A DNA stretch of 64,000 nt. It comes from Candidatus Fimadaptatus faecigallinarum (GTDB lineage: Bacteria; Bacillota; Clostridia; Christensenellales; Aristaeellaceae). Positions 9,231 through 17,515 of this stretch are shown here, in pieces. Location: the NCBI GenBank assembly GCA_018714445.1, contig DVNK01000050.1:36719-100718 (forward strand). The letters run 5' to 3'. Under the pieces are notes generated by a model. It searched no databases. It was not told the origin of the DNA and saw nothing but the letters and a program-made list of their open reading frames with translations. A program made the position numbers and the translations under genes. Position 1 is the stretch's first letter. Every line of letters starts with the position of its first letter.

Positions 9231-11657
9231 ATGGCCAGGAAACCGGAGCTGCCGGACATGTCCAATGAAGTTATCATACAGCAGCCAATGGAAGAAGTCA
9301 TGCACGACAGCATGCTGCCGTATTCGGAATACGTCATACTTGAGCGCGCGCTGCCACGCGTTGAGGACGGCTTAAAGCCGGTGCAGCGCCGCATACTGTA
9401 TACGATGATGGAACTGGGGCTGAGTCCTGACAAGCCGCATCGCAAGTGCGCGCGCATAGTCGGCGATTGCCTGGGTAAATACCATCCGCACGGCGACATT
9501 TCGGTGTATGACGCGCTGGCGCGCATGGCGCAGCCGTTCGTAATGCGTGGACTGCTGGTGGACGGCCACGGCAACTTCGGCTCGATAGACGGCGATAGCC
9601 CTGCGGCTATGCGATACACTGAGGCGCGCATGACGCCGTTGGCGATGGAACTGTTGCGCGACATCGACAAGGAGACGGTGCCGTTCAGACTCAACTTTGA
9701 CGATTCGCTGAAGGAACCGGATATGTTGCCGGGGCGGTTTCCGAACCTGCTGGTCAACGGCGCTTCGGGCATAGCGGTGGGTCTGGCGACCAACATACCG
9801 CCGCACAACCTGCGCGAGGTAATATCGGCCACTATCGCGCAGATAGATCGGCCTGAGATAACTACGCGCGAACTGATGCAGTACGTCAAGGGCCCGGATT
9901 TTCCGACCGGTGGACTGCTGATAGACAACGGCGAGCTTGAGCGCGCGTATGAGACCGGACGCGGCAAATTGCAGGTGCGCGCGCGCATGAGCGTGGAGGA
10001 TGGCCCGGCGGGGCGCAAGCTGCTGGTGCTTACCGAGATGCCGTACCAGGTGTCCAAGTCGGCATTGCTTGAGCGCATACTCAAGCTGTCCGAGGACAAG
10101 AAGGTAAACGGCATATACGACATACGCGACGAGTCCGACCGCACCGGCATGCGCGCGGTGATAGAGCTCAAGCGCGATGTGGATCCGGAGCGCACGCTGC
10201 GGCTGCTGTACAAGTACTCGGATCTTCAGACGACGTTCGGCGTGAACATGGTGGCGATAGCCGATGGCAAGCCGCGTCAGTTGGGGCTGAAGGATGTCAT
10301 ACATTACTTCATTCGGCATCAGAAGGACGTTGTGCGGCGGCGCACGCAGTTCGATCTGGACAAGGCGCGCGCGCGTGAGCACATATTGCAGGGCCTGATA
10401 ATCGCGGTCGACAGGCTTGACTTTGTGATAGCGCTGATACGCGGCAGCAAGAACCCCAAGGCTGCGCGCGAAGCGTTGATGCGTGAGCTATCCCTGACCG
10501 AAGTGCAGGCGCAGGCTATACTGGACATGCGCTTGCAGCGGCTGACCAATCTGGAGATACTGGAGCTGAGGCGCGAGTTCAAGGAGATAGAGGCGCTGAT
10601 AAATCGGCTGGAGGGCATATTGAAGAGCGAAAAGAAGCTGCTCAAGGTCATAAAGGACGAGCTGAGCGCCATCGCGGAGAAGTACGGCGATGAGCGCCGC
10701 ACTCAGCTGATAAAGTCCGACGCCGAACTGCCAGAGCCCGAGGAAGAGGCGCCCGCGCCTGACCCGACTACGGCGATGCTGACGCGCGGCAGATTCTTCA
10801 AGCGCATGCCGCGCAAGCAGTTTGACAAGCTGATGGCGCAGGACGACGCCGATCGACCGGAGTTCGTGTTCGATACGGATACGGCGCGGAGGCTGTTGTG
10901 CTTTACGGATCGTGGCAACTGCTTTACGCTGCCAGTCAGCGCGATTCCGGATGTCAAGCCCAGTCAGCGCGGCAGCACGCCGGGCGGGCTGTTGGCGGGG
11001 CTGGAGCAGGACGAGCATATCGTATCGATAATAGAACTGGCGGATTCCCAGCCCCAGGGCATGTTGATGCTGGCCACGCGTCAGGGCATGATAAAGCAGA
11101 CAGAATTTGCGCAGTTTGTGGTGCGCGGGACCAAGTTTGCGGCGCTCAAGCTCAGACCGGGCGATTCGCTGCTGACAGTGCGCGAGTTGCATGGCGAGAG
11201 CAGAGTGCTCATGGTGTCGGCTTTGGGTATGGCAATTGCGTTTGGCGTGGACGAGGTGAGCGCGACTGGACGAGTAGGTCTAGGCGTGCGCGGCATAAAC
11301 CTGGGCGCAGGCGATGAGTGCATAGCCGCGCTGCCGTTTGAACCGGAGGGCGAGCTGTTGCTGGCCAGCGACCGCGGATATATGAAACGCTGTCTGCTGG
11401 TCGACTTTGAGCCGCAGGCGCGCGGAGGCAAGGGCAGCAAGTGCTTTGGACTGCTCAAGAGCGGCGCAAATGGCGTCAGGCTTGTGGGTGCGCTGAGCGT
11501 ACGCCTGCCTTATGACGTTACGGTAGTGCAGCAGCGCTCTGGCGAGACGAGGTTAAATACCGAGGATATCAAGATAGAGAGCCGTGCTGCGCGCGGTACT
11601 CCATACGTCGCGGCGACGGCATTGGATCCGGTAATTGAACTGCGCGCTGAGCTGTGA
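9231..11657 (+). CDS. Type IIA DNA topoisomerase A subunit (ParC/GyrA)
   Basis: The 808-residue breakage-reunion subunit. Catalytic Tyr129 lies in AAMRYTEAR. The quinolone-determining segment reads [10 protein letters not shown], with Ile90 at the position of E. coli GyrA Ser83. The C-terminal beta-pinwheel (about 520-808) contains QARGGKG at 729-735, a near match to the GyrA box QRRGGKG that lets gyrase wrap DNA. The box suggests wrapping ability; the pairing and N-terminal wording ([19 protein letters not shown]) resemble the clostridial topoisomerase IV A subunit. I leave the GyrA/ParC choice open. Confidence 0.95.
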   Translation: MARKPELPDMSNEVIIQQPMEEVMHDSMLPYSEYVILERALPRVEDGLKPVQRRILYTMMELGLSPDKPHRKCARIVGDCLGKYHPHGDISVYDALARMAQPFVMRGLLVDGHGNFGSIDGDSPAAMRYTEARMTPLAMELLRDIDKETVPFRLNFDDSLKEPDMLPGRFPNLLVNGASGIAVGLATNIPPHNLREVISATIAQIDRPEITTRELMQYVKGPDFPTGGLLIDNGELERAYETGRGKLQVRARMSVEDGPAGRKLLVLTEMPYQVSKSALLERILKLSEDKKVNGIYDIRDESDRTGMRAVIELKRDVDPERTLRLLYKYSDLQTTFGVNMVAIADGKPRQLGLKDVIHYFIRHQKDVVRRRTQFDLDKARAREHILQGLIIAVDRLDFVIALIRGSKNPKAAREALMRELSLTEVQAQAILDMRLQRLTNLEILELRREFKEIEALINRLEGILKSEKKLLKVIKDELSAIAEKYGDERRTQLIKSDAELPEPEEEAPAPDPTTAMLTRGRFFKRMPRKQFDKLMAQDDADRPEFVFDTDTARRLLCFTDRGNCFTLPVSAIPDVKPSQRGSTPGGLLAGLEQDEHIVSIIELADSQPQGMLMLATRQGMIKQTEFAQFVVRGTKFAALKLRPGDSLLTVRELHGESRVLMVSALGMAIAFGVDEVSATGRVGLGVRGINLGAGDECIAALPFEPEGELLLASDRGYMKRCLLVDFEPQARGGKGSKCFGLLKSGANGVRLVGALSVRLPYDVTVVQQRSGETRLNTEDIKIESRAARGTPYVAATALDPVIELRAEL

Positions 11658-11712
11658 CGCGTGCGCGTTATGATTCGGCGTGATACAAAGGCTGATATTA
11701 AAATACTTACAG

Positions 11713-11750
11713 GCGCGTTCGACGGGCATTTGCCCGCGGGCGCGCTTTTT
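11713..11750 (+). terminator. Intrinsic terminator after the topoisomerase pair
   Basis: A GC-rich hairpin with inner stem CGGGC/GCCCG and outer GCGCG/CGCGC arms, ending in TTTTT at 11746-11750. Confidence 0.75.
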
Positions 11751-11759
11751 GCGTAGTGC

Positions 11760-12145
11760 GGAGCCATGTTTGAATTAAGTGATGGCGATGTGAAATCGTC
11801 ACCCGCTTTAAGCCAAGACTGCGCGAAAGATCAACGCCCTGAACTGCCCAATTCACATGCGAATGGCGGCAGTGTGGAGTCGTTGACTTATCACGCTAAA
11901 GCACAAAAGGTCAAACTCAAATGGCATGCTGTAAAGGCATGACTCAACGGCAAAGCGCGGCGTATAGGCAGAAACACACCGATTGACCGACGCTGATAGT
12001 CAGACAGAATAATCAGAAAAAGTCAAAGTTTGTTTGAAAATCGAAGATAAAAATTGAAAATCAACGAACAAATGAAAGCGGAAGAATTAATTTGCAAAAT
12101 CAAGCAAATTTGCTGATAATTCAGCCAATCTCACCCCGATTGCCT
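11760..12145. other. Gene-free AT-rich stretch
   Basis: About 390 bases with no supportable gene. The right half (about 12000-12120) is strikingly AT-rich and purine-rich on the plus strand compared with the surrounding GC-rich genes. It includes an inverted repeat AATTTGC/GCAAATT at 12089-12110 with an 8-base loop. It may hold upstream promoter elements or a regulator site for hsp20. Confidence 0.5.
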
Positions 12146-12174
12146 TTGACTTTCTTTGATCAAAGAGGTATAAT
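12146..12174 (+). promoter_or_regulatory. hsp20 promoter with a 14-bp palindrome in the spacer
   Basis: TTGACT at 12146-12151 and TATAAT at 12169-12174, exactly 17 bases apart. The spacer holds a perfect 14-bp palindrome, TCTTTGATCAAAGA (12153-12166). A repressor bound there would directly block RNA polymerase. It is not a CIRCE or a CtsR heptad site that I recognise. Confidence 0.75.
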
Positions 12175-12180
12175 ATACAC

Positions 12181-12340
12181 GTCGAAAGGGAAGAGCGAAG
12201 GGACACCGGGCATGGAGCCCGGGAGCCACTGAGCCAAGGTGCTGAACAGGCACTGAGAACCCGGACGGCACATGAAATGACTTTGACTTACATAAACAAA
12301 GCAGCCAAAGCTAATAATAAGAATGTAGATCGATTTCAAG
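12181..12340 (+). promoter_or_regulatory. Long structured 5' leader of hsp20
   Basis: About 170 bases separate the promoter from the start codon. The leader can form CCGGGC/GCCCGG (12206-12222), or the same GCCCGGG strand can instead pair with CCCGG at 12260-12264 through a longer-range helix. CACTGAG occurs twice (12227-12233 and 12251-12257). Exclusive pairings and the heat-shock target suggest a regulatory RNA such as a thermosensor. The ribosome site itself (CAAGGAGG) is not obviously masked. Confidence 0.4.
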
Positions 12341-12352
12341 GAGGAATAGATT

Positions 12353-12820
12353 ATGTATACCCTTATACCGTACCGCAACAATAATGAGCTTACCCGCAAG
12401 AACAATGGTTGGTTCTCTGATTCGCTGTTTGACCGCTTCTTTGACATGGGCGACTGGTTTGGTTCGTCTGCGTTCCGCGTAGACGTGAAGGACCTGGGCG
12501 ACAAGTTCGAGCTGCAGGCTGAACTGCCGGGCGTAAAGCAGGATGATATAGATCTGTCGATAAAGGACGACACGCTGACGATAAGCGCCGAGTTCAAGAA
12601 TGAGAACAAGGACGAGCATACCAACTACGTCTATTCTGAGCGCCGCAGCGGCAAGTTCATGAGGTCCTTCGACGTGAGCGGCATAGATCAGCAGGCTATA
12701 AGCGCCGACTACACCGATGGTGTGCTGAGCGTGATGCTGCCCAAGGTAAAGCCGCAGGAGCCCGTGGACAACTCGCGCAAGATAACGATCGGCAATCGCA
12801 ATGCGACCAAGGCGGAATAA
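12353..12820 (+). CDS. Small heat shock protein, Hsp20/alpha-crystallin family
   Basis: A 155-residue ATP-independent holdase that binds unfolding proteins. The alpha-crystallin domain spans about residues 42-140 (FRVDVKDLGDKFELQAELPG to the conserved ADYTDGVLSVMLPK), flanked by an N-terminal arm rich in Phe/Asp/Trp and a short polar C-terminal tail. Normal length. The ATG follows AAGGAGG at 12339-12345. It has its own promoter, long leader and terminator, so it is monocistronic. Confidence 0.95.
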   Translation: MYTLIPYRNNNELTRKNNGWFSDSLFDRFFDMGDWFGSSAFRVDVKDLGDKFELQAELPGVKQDDIDLSIKDDTLTISAEFKNENKDEHTNYVYSERRSGKFMRSFDVSGIDQQAISADYTDGVLSVMLPKVKPQEPVDNSRKITIGNRNATKAE

Positions 12821-12880
12821 ACCGTTGATGCAATGACAAATGAGTGCGCGCCGTAGTCAATCGGCCCGGCGCGCTGCCAG

Positions 12881-12917
12881 GGAGCCCGCTGCGCTGTATG
12901 CGCGGCGGGCTCCTTTT
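12881..12917 (+). terminator. Intrinsic terminator after hsp20
   Basis: Stem GGAGCCCGC/GCGGGCTCC with a 15-base central part, followed by TTTT at 12914-12917. Confidence 0.85.
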
Positions 12918-12989
12918 GTGTTCAGACGCCGTGTCGGCACGCAGGTTGTGTCGGGGCGTTTATCGCAATGGCAGGCGCCGAGTTGGGAC

Positions 12990-13018
12990 TTGACATGAAT
13001 ATACATATATGATAGAAT
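12990..13018 (+). promoter_or_regulatory. Promoter for the leader peptide and methyltransferase
   Basis: TTGACA at 12990-12995, a 17-base AT-rich spacer, TAGAAT at 13013-13018. The predicted transcript starts about 25 bases before the short ORF at 13051. Confidence 0.75.
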
Positions 13019-13050
13019 AAAATCAAATGATATGAAAGGAGATGCTTTAA

Positions 13051-13083
13051 ATGAAGTATGCTGTGGAGGGCGCGCGCCGCTAA
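13051..13083 (+). CDS. Ten-residue leader peptide MKYAVEGARR
   Basis: A complete short ORF with a strong AAAGGAGATG ribosome site 7-8 bases before its ATG. Its last codons lie inside the left arm of a GC-rich hairpin, and the methyltransferase start is 50 bases further on. This layout resembles translational or transcriptional attenuators in which stalling on a leader peptide controls a downstream gene. The peptide has no run of one amino acid that would point to a tRNA signal. It is too short for ordinary gene callers. Confidence 0.55.
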   Translation: MKYAVEGARR

Positions 13084-13105
13084 ATACATTAAATGAGCGG
13101 CGCGC
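13072..13105 (+). promoter_or_regulatory. Leader hairpin overlapping the short peptide
   Basis: Perfect 9-bp stem GCGCGCCGC/GCGGCGCGC with a 16-base AT-rich loop that includes the leader stop codon. There is no U-run after it, so it is not a simple terminator. Ribosome occupancy of the leader would prevent the hairpin from forming. A small CCGG/CCGG stem follows before the methyltransferase ribosome site. Confidence 0.6.
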
Positions 13106-13132
13106 CGGTTTACCCGGTGAAAGGATGAGTTT

Positions 13133-13924
13133 ATGCCGCTTAACTGGATGAAGGATATACGCGAAAGGTCGATAAACTCGCTGTTGCTGCTGGAAAAGTG
13201 CCAGCTGGACTGGATACCGGAGGATTACCTGAGGCGGCAGTGGGCGCTTGTGCTGCGGGCGCAGCCTCATATAGCTTGGTTTATCGCCCATAAATGCCCC
13301 GCAAAGACGCGTTGGGTGGATGAGCTGATCGCCGAGAGCGCAGCGCTGCCCGCGGCGGACGAGAACGAACTGCGCACGGCGTATGGAGACGTGTTGCAGG
13401 CGTTCGAGGATTGGATAGTATATGCGTTGGAGCCACAGATATACGCTGACCGGCCGCATAACGGCTGGGATGAGCGTGAGTTGACCGAGTTGTGCGACTT
13501 TAACGGACTGCGCGTAATAGATATTGGATCGGGCACGGGCAAGCAGATATTTGCGCTTGCGGGACTGGCGCGCGAGATATACGGAGTCGAACCTATCGGG
13601 AATCTCCGGCAGTACCTGTGGCACGAGGCAAAGCGGCGCGGTTACGCGAATGTGCACATCGTTGACGGCCTGATGGAAGCACTGCCGTTTGAAGATGAGT
13701 TTGCCGATGCGGTCGTATCGGGACATGTTTATGGCGATCAGCCGGAAGCGGAGCTGCGTGAAATGCTGCGCGTGCTCAAGCCGGGCGGCTTGCTGGCGTT
13801 GGTGCCGGGCAATGCCGATAAGGACAATGATATACATGAGTTCCTGGTCGCACGGGGCTTTAAATGGGCGCGGTTTGAGGAACCGGTCGATGGCATGAAG
13901 CGCAAGTATTGGTTGACAAAATGA
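13133..13924 (+). CDS. Class I SAM-dependent methyltransferase, unknown substrate
   Basis: A 263-residue protein with a Rossmann-type methyltransferase core in the second half: motif I VIDIGSGTGKQ, an acidic motif II YGVEP, and LRVLKPGGLLALVPG as the post-motif region. The N-terminal 115 residues are helical and not recognised. It is preceded by a leader peptide with a hairpin, an arrangement known for some inducible resistance methyltransferases, but nothing in the protein shows an rRNA target. The ribosome site GAAAGGATG precedes the ATG. Confidence 0.85.
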   Translation: MPLNWMKDIRERSINSLLLLEKCQLDWIPEDYLRRQWALVLRAQPHIAWFIAHKCPAKTRWVDELIAESAALPAADENELRTAYGDVLQAFEDWIVYALEPQIYADRPHNGWDERELTELCDFNGLRVIDIGSGTGKQIFALAGLAREIYGVEPIGNLRQYLWHEAKRRGYANVHIVDGLMEALPFEDEFADAVVSGHVYGDQPEAELREMLRVLKPGGLLALVPGNADKDNDIHEFLVARGFKWARFEEPVDGMKRKYWLTK

Positions 13925-14056
13925 TATGAGCTCGATATACGGGTCGCCGGCGTTGAAGTCGGCGGCCCGGTATTATGTCCGCGCATGTTTTTGCACCGAA
14001 GCGGCACAGGTCCAAGTCGCGCGCAGATGCAATAAAATGTTAAATCTTGTGGATTA

Positions 14057-14083
14057 TTAGCACTCTCGCTTGTTGAGTGCTAA
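14057..14083 (+). promoter_or_regulatory. CIRCE operator (HrcA binding site)
   Basis: Exact consensus: TTAGCACTC, nine bases, GAGTGCTAA. CIRCE is bound by the heat-shock repressor HrcA. It ends seven bases before the -35 box of the htpG promoter. Confidence 0.97.
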
Positions 14084-14090
14084 AAAGTGC

Positions 14091-14119
14091 TTGACAATCG
14101 GGATGCATATGACTAAAAT
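14091..14119 (+). promoter_or_regulatory. htpG promoter
   Basis: TTGACA at 14091-14096, a 17-base spacer and TAAAAT at 14114-14119, directly after the CIRCE element. Confidence 0.85.
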
Positions 14120-14178
14120 ATAAACATATCGAGATGCGTGGCGCAGTGTGCCGCGCAATACCAATTGGAGGCTTAACG

Positions 14179-16134
14179 ATGAGTGAGAAGAAAGGCACAA
14201 TTTCAATACATGCACAAAATATAATGCCTATAATAAAGAAGTGGCTGTATTCGGATAAAGATATATTCGTGCGCGAACTGGTCAGCAACGGCTGCGATGC
14301 GATAGCCAAATATAAGCTGTTGGCTTCGCGCGGCGAGGTCGAGGCTGAAGATGACTACGCCGTGTACATAGAGGTCGATAAGGAAAACAAGGTCATGCGC
14401 TTTATCGATAACGGCGTGGGCATGACTGCGGACGAGGTCGAGAAGTACATAACTCAGGTGGCTTTCTCGGGCGCGACCGAGTTCATAGAGAAGTACAAGG
14501 GCGACAAGAACGATGGCGACGGCATAATCGGACACTTTGGCTTGGGATTCTATTCAGCGTTCATGGCGGTTGAAAAGGTGCAGATAGATACGCTCAGCTG
14601 GCAGAAGGATGCACAGCCCGTGCGTTGGGTGTCCAGCGACGGCATGGAGTACGACATGAGCGAAGGCGACCGCACCACTCGCGGCAGCACGATCACGCTC
14701 TACATGAACGAGGACAGCCTGGACTTCCTGGAGCCGGCGCGCATACGCGAGGTGCTGGACAAGTACTGCGCGTTCATGCCGATACCGATATACCTCAACA
14801 TAATCGGTCAGACCGAGGAAGTGGAGGTCGAGGACGAATCCGCCGAGCCTGCCGAGGCCACTGAAGGCGACAAGGCTGAAGCCGCAGAAGGCGATAAGGC
14901 TGAGTCCAAGCCCAAGAAGCGCGTGACGCGGCCTGTTGGCCCCAAGCAGATCAACGACACGCATCCGCTGTGGCTCAAGATGCCCAAGGACGTGACAGAC
15001 GACGAGTACAAGGCGTTCTATCATAAGGTGTTCCATGACTACGATGAGCCGTTGTTCTGGATACATCTGAATGCCGATTACCCGTTCAACCTCAAGGGCA
15101 TACTGTACTTCCCGAAGCTCAAGAACGAGTTCACCGCGAACGAGGGACAGATAAAGCTGTTCAGCGGCCAGGTGTTCGTCGCGGATAATATAAAGGAAGT
15201 CATACCGGAATTCCTGATGCTGCTCAAGGGCGTCATAGATTGCTCCGATCTGCCGCTGAACGTATCCCGCTCGTTCCTGCAGAACGATGGCTATGTGCAG
15301 AAGATGGCGGCGTACATCACGCGCAAGGTAGCCGACCGGCTGGTAAGCGAGTTCGAGAACAACCGCGAACAATACCAGGGCTACTGGTCGGACATCAACC
15401 CGTTTGTCAAGTACGGCTGCATAAAGGACAAGAAGTTCTACGACCGCGTAAAGGGCGCCATCATATTCAAGACTGTGGATGGCGAGTATCTGACCTTGGA
15501 AGAGTACAAGGCCAAGAACCCCGAAAAGCAGGAAAAGACGGTCTACTACTGCAATGATGCGCAGGCTCAGGCCCAGGCGGTTGAGCTGTATAAGCAGCAG
15601 GGCATAACCGTAGTGTTGCTCGACCAGCTGATAGACGGCAACTTCATAAGCTTCCTCGAGTACACCGAAAGCGGCATGCAGTTCAAGCGCGTGGACAGCG
15701 ATGTCAGCGGCCTGACCGAGGACGACGCGGTGATAGATGCCAACTGGACCAGTCACTTGGAGGAGCTGTTCCGCGCGGCGACCGGCAACGACAAGCTCGA
15801 CGTTGAGCTCAAGAAGCTCAAGAGCGAGGCCATGCCGGCGATGGTTATGGTCGAGGAGCAGTCGCGCCGGTTCACTGAGATGAGCAAGCGCTGGGGCGGC
15901 GGCTTCGCGTTCCCGGAGCAGAAGAAGCTCGTACTCAACACGGGCAACGCGCTGGTGCAGTATCTGGCAACTGCCGATGTGGATGAAAAGAGCAAGCTGA
16001 TGGCGCGGCAGGTATACGATCTGGCTGAGATGGGCCAGGCGCCGCTGGATGGCGATGCTATGCTGGCGTTTGTGAAGCGCTCTTATGAGTTGCTGGCGCT
16101 GCTGGCGGATGCCAATGGCAAAAAGAATGATTAA
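14179..16134 (+). CDS. htpG: Molecular chaperone HtpG (Hsp90)
   Basis: The bacterial Hsp90, an ATP-dependent dimeric chaperone. The 651-residue form from the ATG at 14179 is chosen because GGAGG lies just upstream and the protein then begins MSEKKGTISIHAQN; an upstream in-frame ATG at 14134 has no ribosome site. The GHKL ATPase domain has RELVSNGCDAI, DNGVGMT and GHFGLGFYSAF. It belongs to the divergent clostridial branch with NGCDAI instead of NASDA. Residues about 215-256 form an acidic Ala/Glu/Lys-rich linker with two near-repeats of EGDKAE, recalling the charged linker of eukaryotic Hsp90. Regulation by HrcA is indicated by the CIRCE. Confidence 0.95.
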   Translation: MSEKKGTISIHAQNIMPIIKKWLYSDKDIFVRELVSNGCDAIAKYKLLASRGEVEAEDDYAVYIEVDKENKVMRFIDNGVGMTADEVEKYITQVAFSGATEFIEKYKGDKNDGDGIIGHFGLGFYSAFMAVEKVQIDTLSWQKDAQPVRWVSSDGMEYDMSEGDRTTRGSTITLYMNEDSLDFLEPARIREVLDKYCAFMPIPIYLNIIGQTEEVEVEDESAEPAEATEGDKAEAAEGDKAESKPKKRVTRPVGPKQINDTHPLWLKMPKDVTDDEYKAFYHKVFHDYDEPLFWIHLNADYPFNLKGILYFPKLKNEFTANEGQIKLFSGQVFVADNIKEVIPEFLMLLKGVIDCSDLPLNVSRSFLQNDGYVQKMAAYITRKVADRLVSEFENNREQYQGYWSDINPFVKYGCIKDKKFYDRVKGAIIFKTVDGEYLTLEEYKAKNPEKQEKTVYYCNDAQAQAQAVELYKQQGITVVLLDQLIDGNFISFLEYTESGMQFKRVDSDVSGLTEDDAVIDANWTSHLEELFRAATGNDKLDVELKKLKSEAMPAMVMVEEQSRRFTEMSKRWGGGFAFPEQKKLVLNTGNALVQYLATADVDEKSKLMARQVYDLAEMGQAPLDGDAMLAFVKRSYELLALLADANGKKND

Positions 16135-16170
16135 TACGCGCTGATAGAGCGCAGAAGGCATGTGTTCTTA

Positions 16171-16205
16171 AAAATGCCCCGGGAGCAGGTCTCCCGGGGC
16201 ATTTT
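16171..16205 (+). terminator. Strong terminator after htpG
   Basis: A perfect 15-bp stem (AAAATGCCCCGGGAG and its complement) with a five-base loop CAGGT. The A and T flanks make it work in both directions. Confidence 0.9.
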
Positions 16206-16278
16206 GCGCTATATCCGAATATAAAATCGGGAATTCCAATAATAGTTCGGATATTATCGTAAAGTTTTGAAAACCGGA

Positions 16279-16312
16279 TTGCGTCAAAGCGGAGTATGCA
16301 GTATAATACTGC
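16279..16312 (+). promoter_or_regulatory. Methyltransferase promoter with a palindrome over the -10 box
   Basis: TTGCGT at 16279-16284, 17-base spacer, TATAAT at 16302-16307. The -10 box is the centre of a 15-bp palindrome, GCAGTATAATACTGC (16298-16312), a possible repressor site. Confidence 0.65.
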
Positions 16313-16339
16313 ACAATATACATCAAGGAGGCGAACTAT

Positions 16340-17131
16340 ATGTACAAGGATGAAATAAGAGCGTATTATGATGCGAATGTACAGACCGAATGGCAACGCA
16401 TGGAGCGCCATCCGGTCGAGTTTGCGATCAATAAGCACTACATCGACATGTACATACAGCCCGGCATGCGCGTGCTGGACGTGGGCGGCGGTCCAGGCCG
16501 TTACAGCTTGCACCTGGCTGAGCGTGGCTGCGACGTGACGCTCGTCGACCTGAGCGCGGGCAACGTGGAGTTCGCCCGGAATGAGGCGCAGCGGCAGGGC
16601 CTGAGATTGCGCGCCGAACAGGGCGATGCGTGTGCACTGGGCAGCCTGGCGTGCGGCGAGTTCGATGCGGTGTTGCTTATGGGTCCGCTGTATCATCTCC
16701 AGCAGCAGGCTGAACGCGAACGGGCAGCGGCGCAGGCATTTGCGGCGCTGCGCGATGGAGGATACGTGTTTGCGGCGAGCATAAACAGCTATGCGGGCGT
16801 GATGTACTATCTGCAAAACGATCCGGCACTGATCCTTGATGCGACGGAGTGCGAATACCTGGCTGCAATAGAGCGTGGCGAGGCATACAGTGGCTGTGGT
16901 TTTACACAGATGCACTTCATGAGTCATGATGCGCTTATTGCGCTGATGTGCGGCGCCGGGTTTAAGCAGCTGCATCTGGTAAACAGCTAGGGCATGTGTT
17001 CGCCGCGGGAGGCGGATATCGCAGCGCGGCCGGAGCTGCTTGAGCGGTGGCTGAAGCTGTCGTTGAGCGTATGCGAGCGTCCGGAGCTGTATGGCATGGC
17101 CGAGCATCTGCTGTTTGTCGGGCGCAAATAG
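16340..17131 (+). pseudogene. Class I SAM methyltransferase interrupted by an in-frame TAG
   Basis: The first 216 codons encode a methyltransferase: MYKDEIRAYYDANV start, motif I VLDVGGGPGRYS, LVDLS, and LLMGPLYHL. A TAG at 16988-16990 stops it after LHLVNS. In the same frame the sequence continues for 46 codons (GMCSPREAD to EHLLFVGRK) to a second TAG at 17129-17131. Relatives of about 260 residues carry exactly this C-terminal part (a WLxLxLxxCER stretch, then HxLxIGRK), and at the stop position they usually have a Glu or Gln, so one base change would create it. Either a recent nonsense mutation, a read-through site or a sequence error. The truncated product keeps the whole SAM fold and might still fold. 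Confidence 0.8.
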
Positions 17132-17515
17132 TCACATGAGGTTCTCCCAGCTCAACTCTTCCTTGTGCAGCAGGTGGTCCAGGTGTTCGCTGAGCTCGCC
17201 CGAGGCCAGCAACAATCCGGCATAGTTGTGCTGACGCGCAAGATGCCATATGCCGGTTACCGTCAGCGATACGTTGTCGAGGTCCTCATGGGGTATGAGC
17301 GCAGCCAGCGACGGCATAAGCTCGCGCCAGTCCTGCCAGAGCGATTGAGCGGCCTCGGCGACGCCCTGAGCGTCAGCGGCGGAAGCCGCCTGCTCAAGTC
17401 TTGCGTTATGGGATTGCATTTGCGTGACGGACGTGTTCAGCGCGTCGGTGCTGTAAATGCACAGCGCGGCCATGAGCACGACTATTGCGCATATCGTCGT
17501 CAGCGTCAGTTTCAT
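17132..17515 (-). CDS. DUF4363 family protein
   Basis: A 127-residue protein with an N-terminal membrane anchor (LTLTTICAIVVLMAALCIY) and a helical extracytoplasmic domain ending HLLHKEELSWENLM, as in DUF4363 proteins of Clostridia. Its ATG overlaps the stop of the DUF421 gene by four bases (ATGA), so translation is coupled. In Clostridia this small protein commonly accompanies YetF-like DUF421 proteins. Function unknown. Its stop abuts the end of the convergent methyltransferase. Confidence 0.75.
   Translation of the reverse strand: MKLTLTTICAIVVLMAALCIYSTDALNTSVTQMQSHNARLEQAASAADAQGVAEAAQSLWQDWRELMPSLAALIPHEDLDNVSLTVTGIWHLARQHNYAGLLLASGELSEHLDHLLHKEELSWENLM

Noticed and set aside
12160..12624. 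154-residue minus-strand ORF
   Set aside because: Antisense shadow of hsp20 and its leader.
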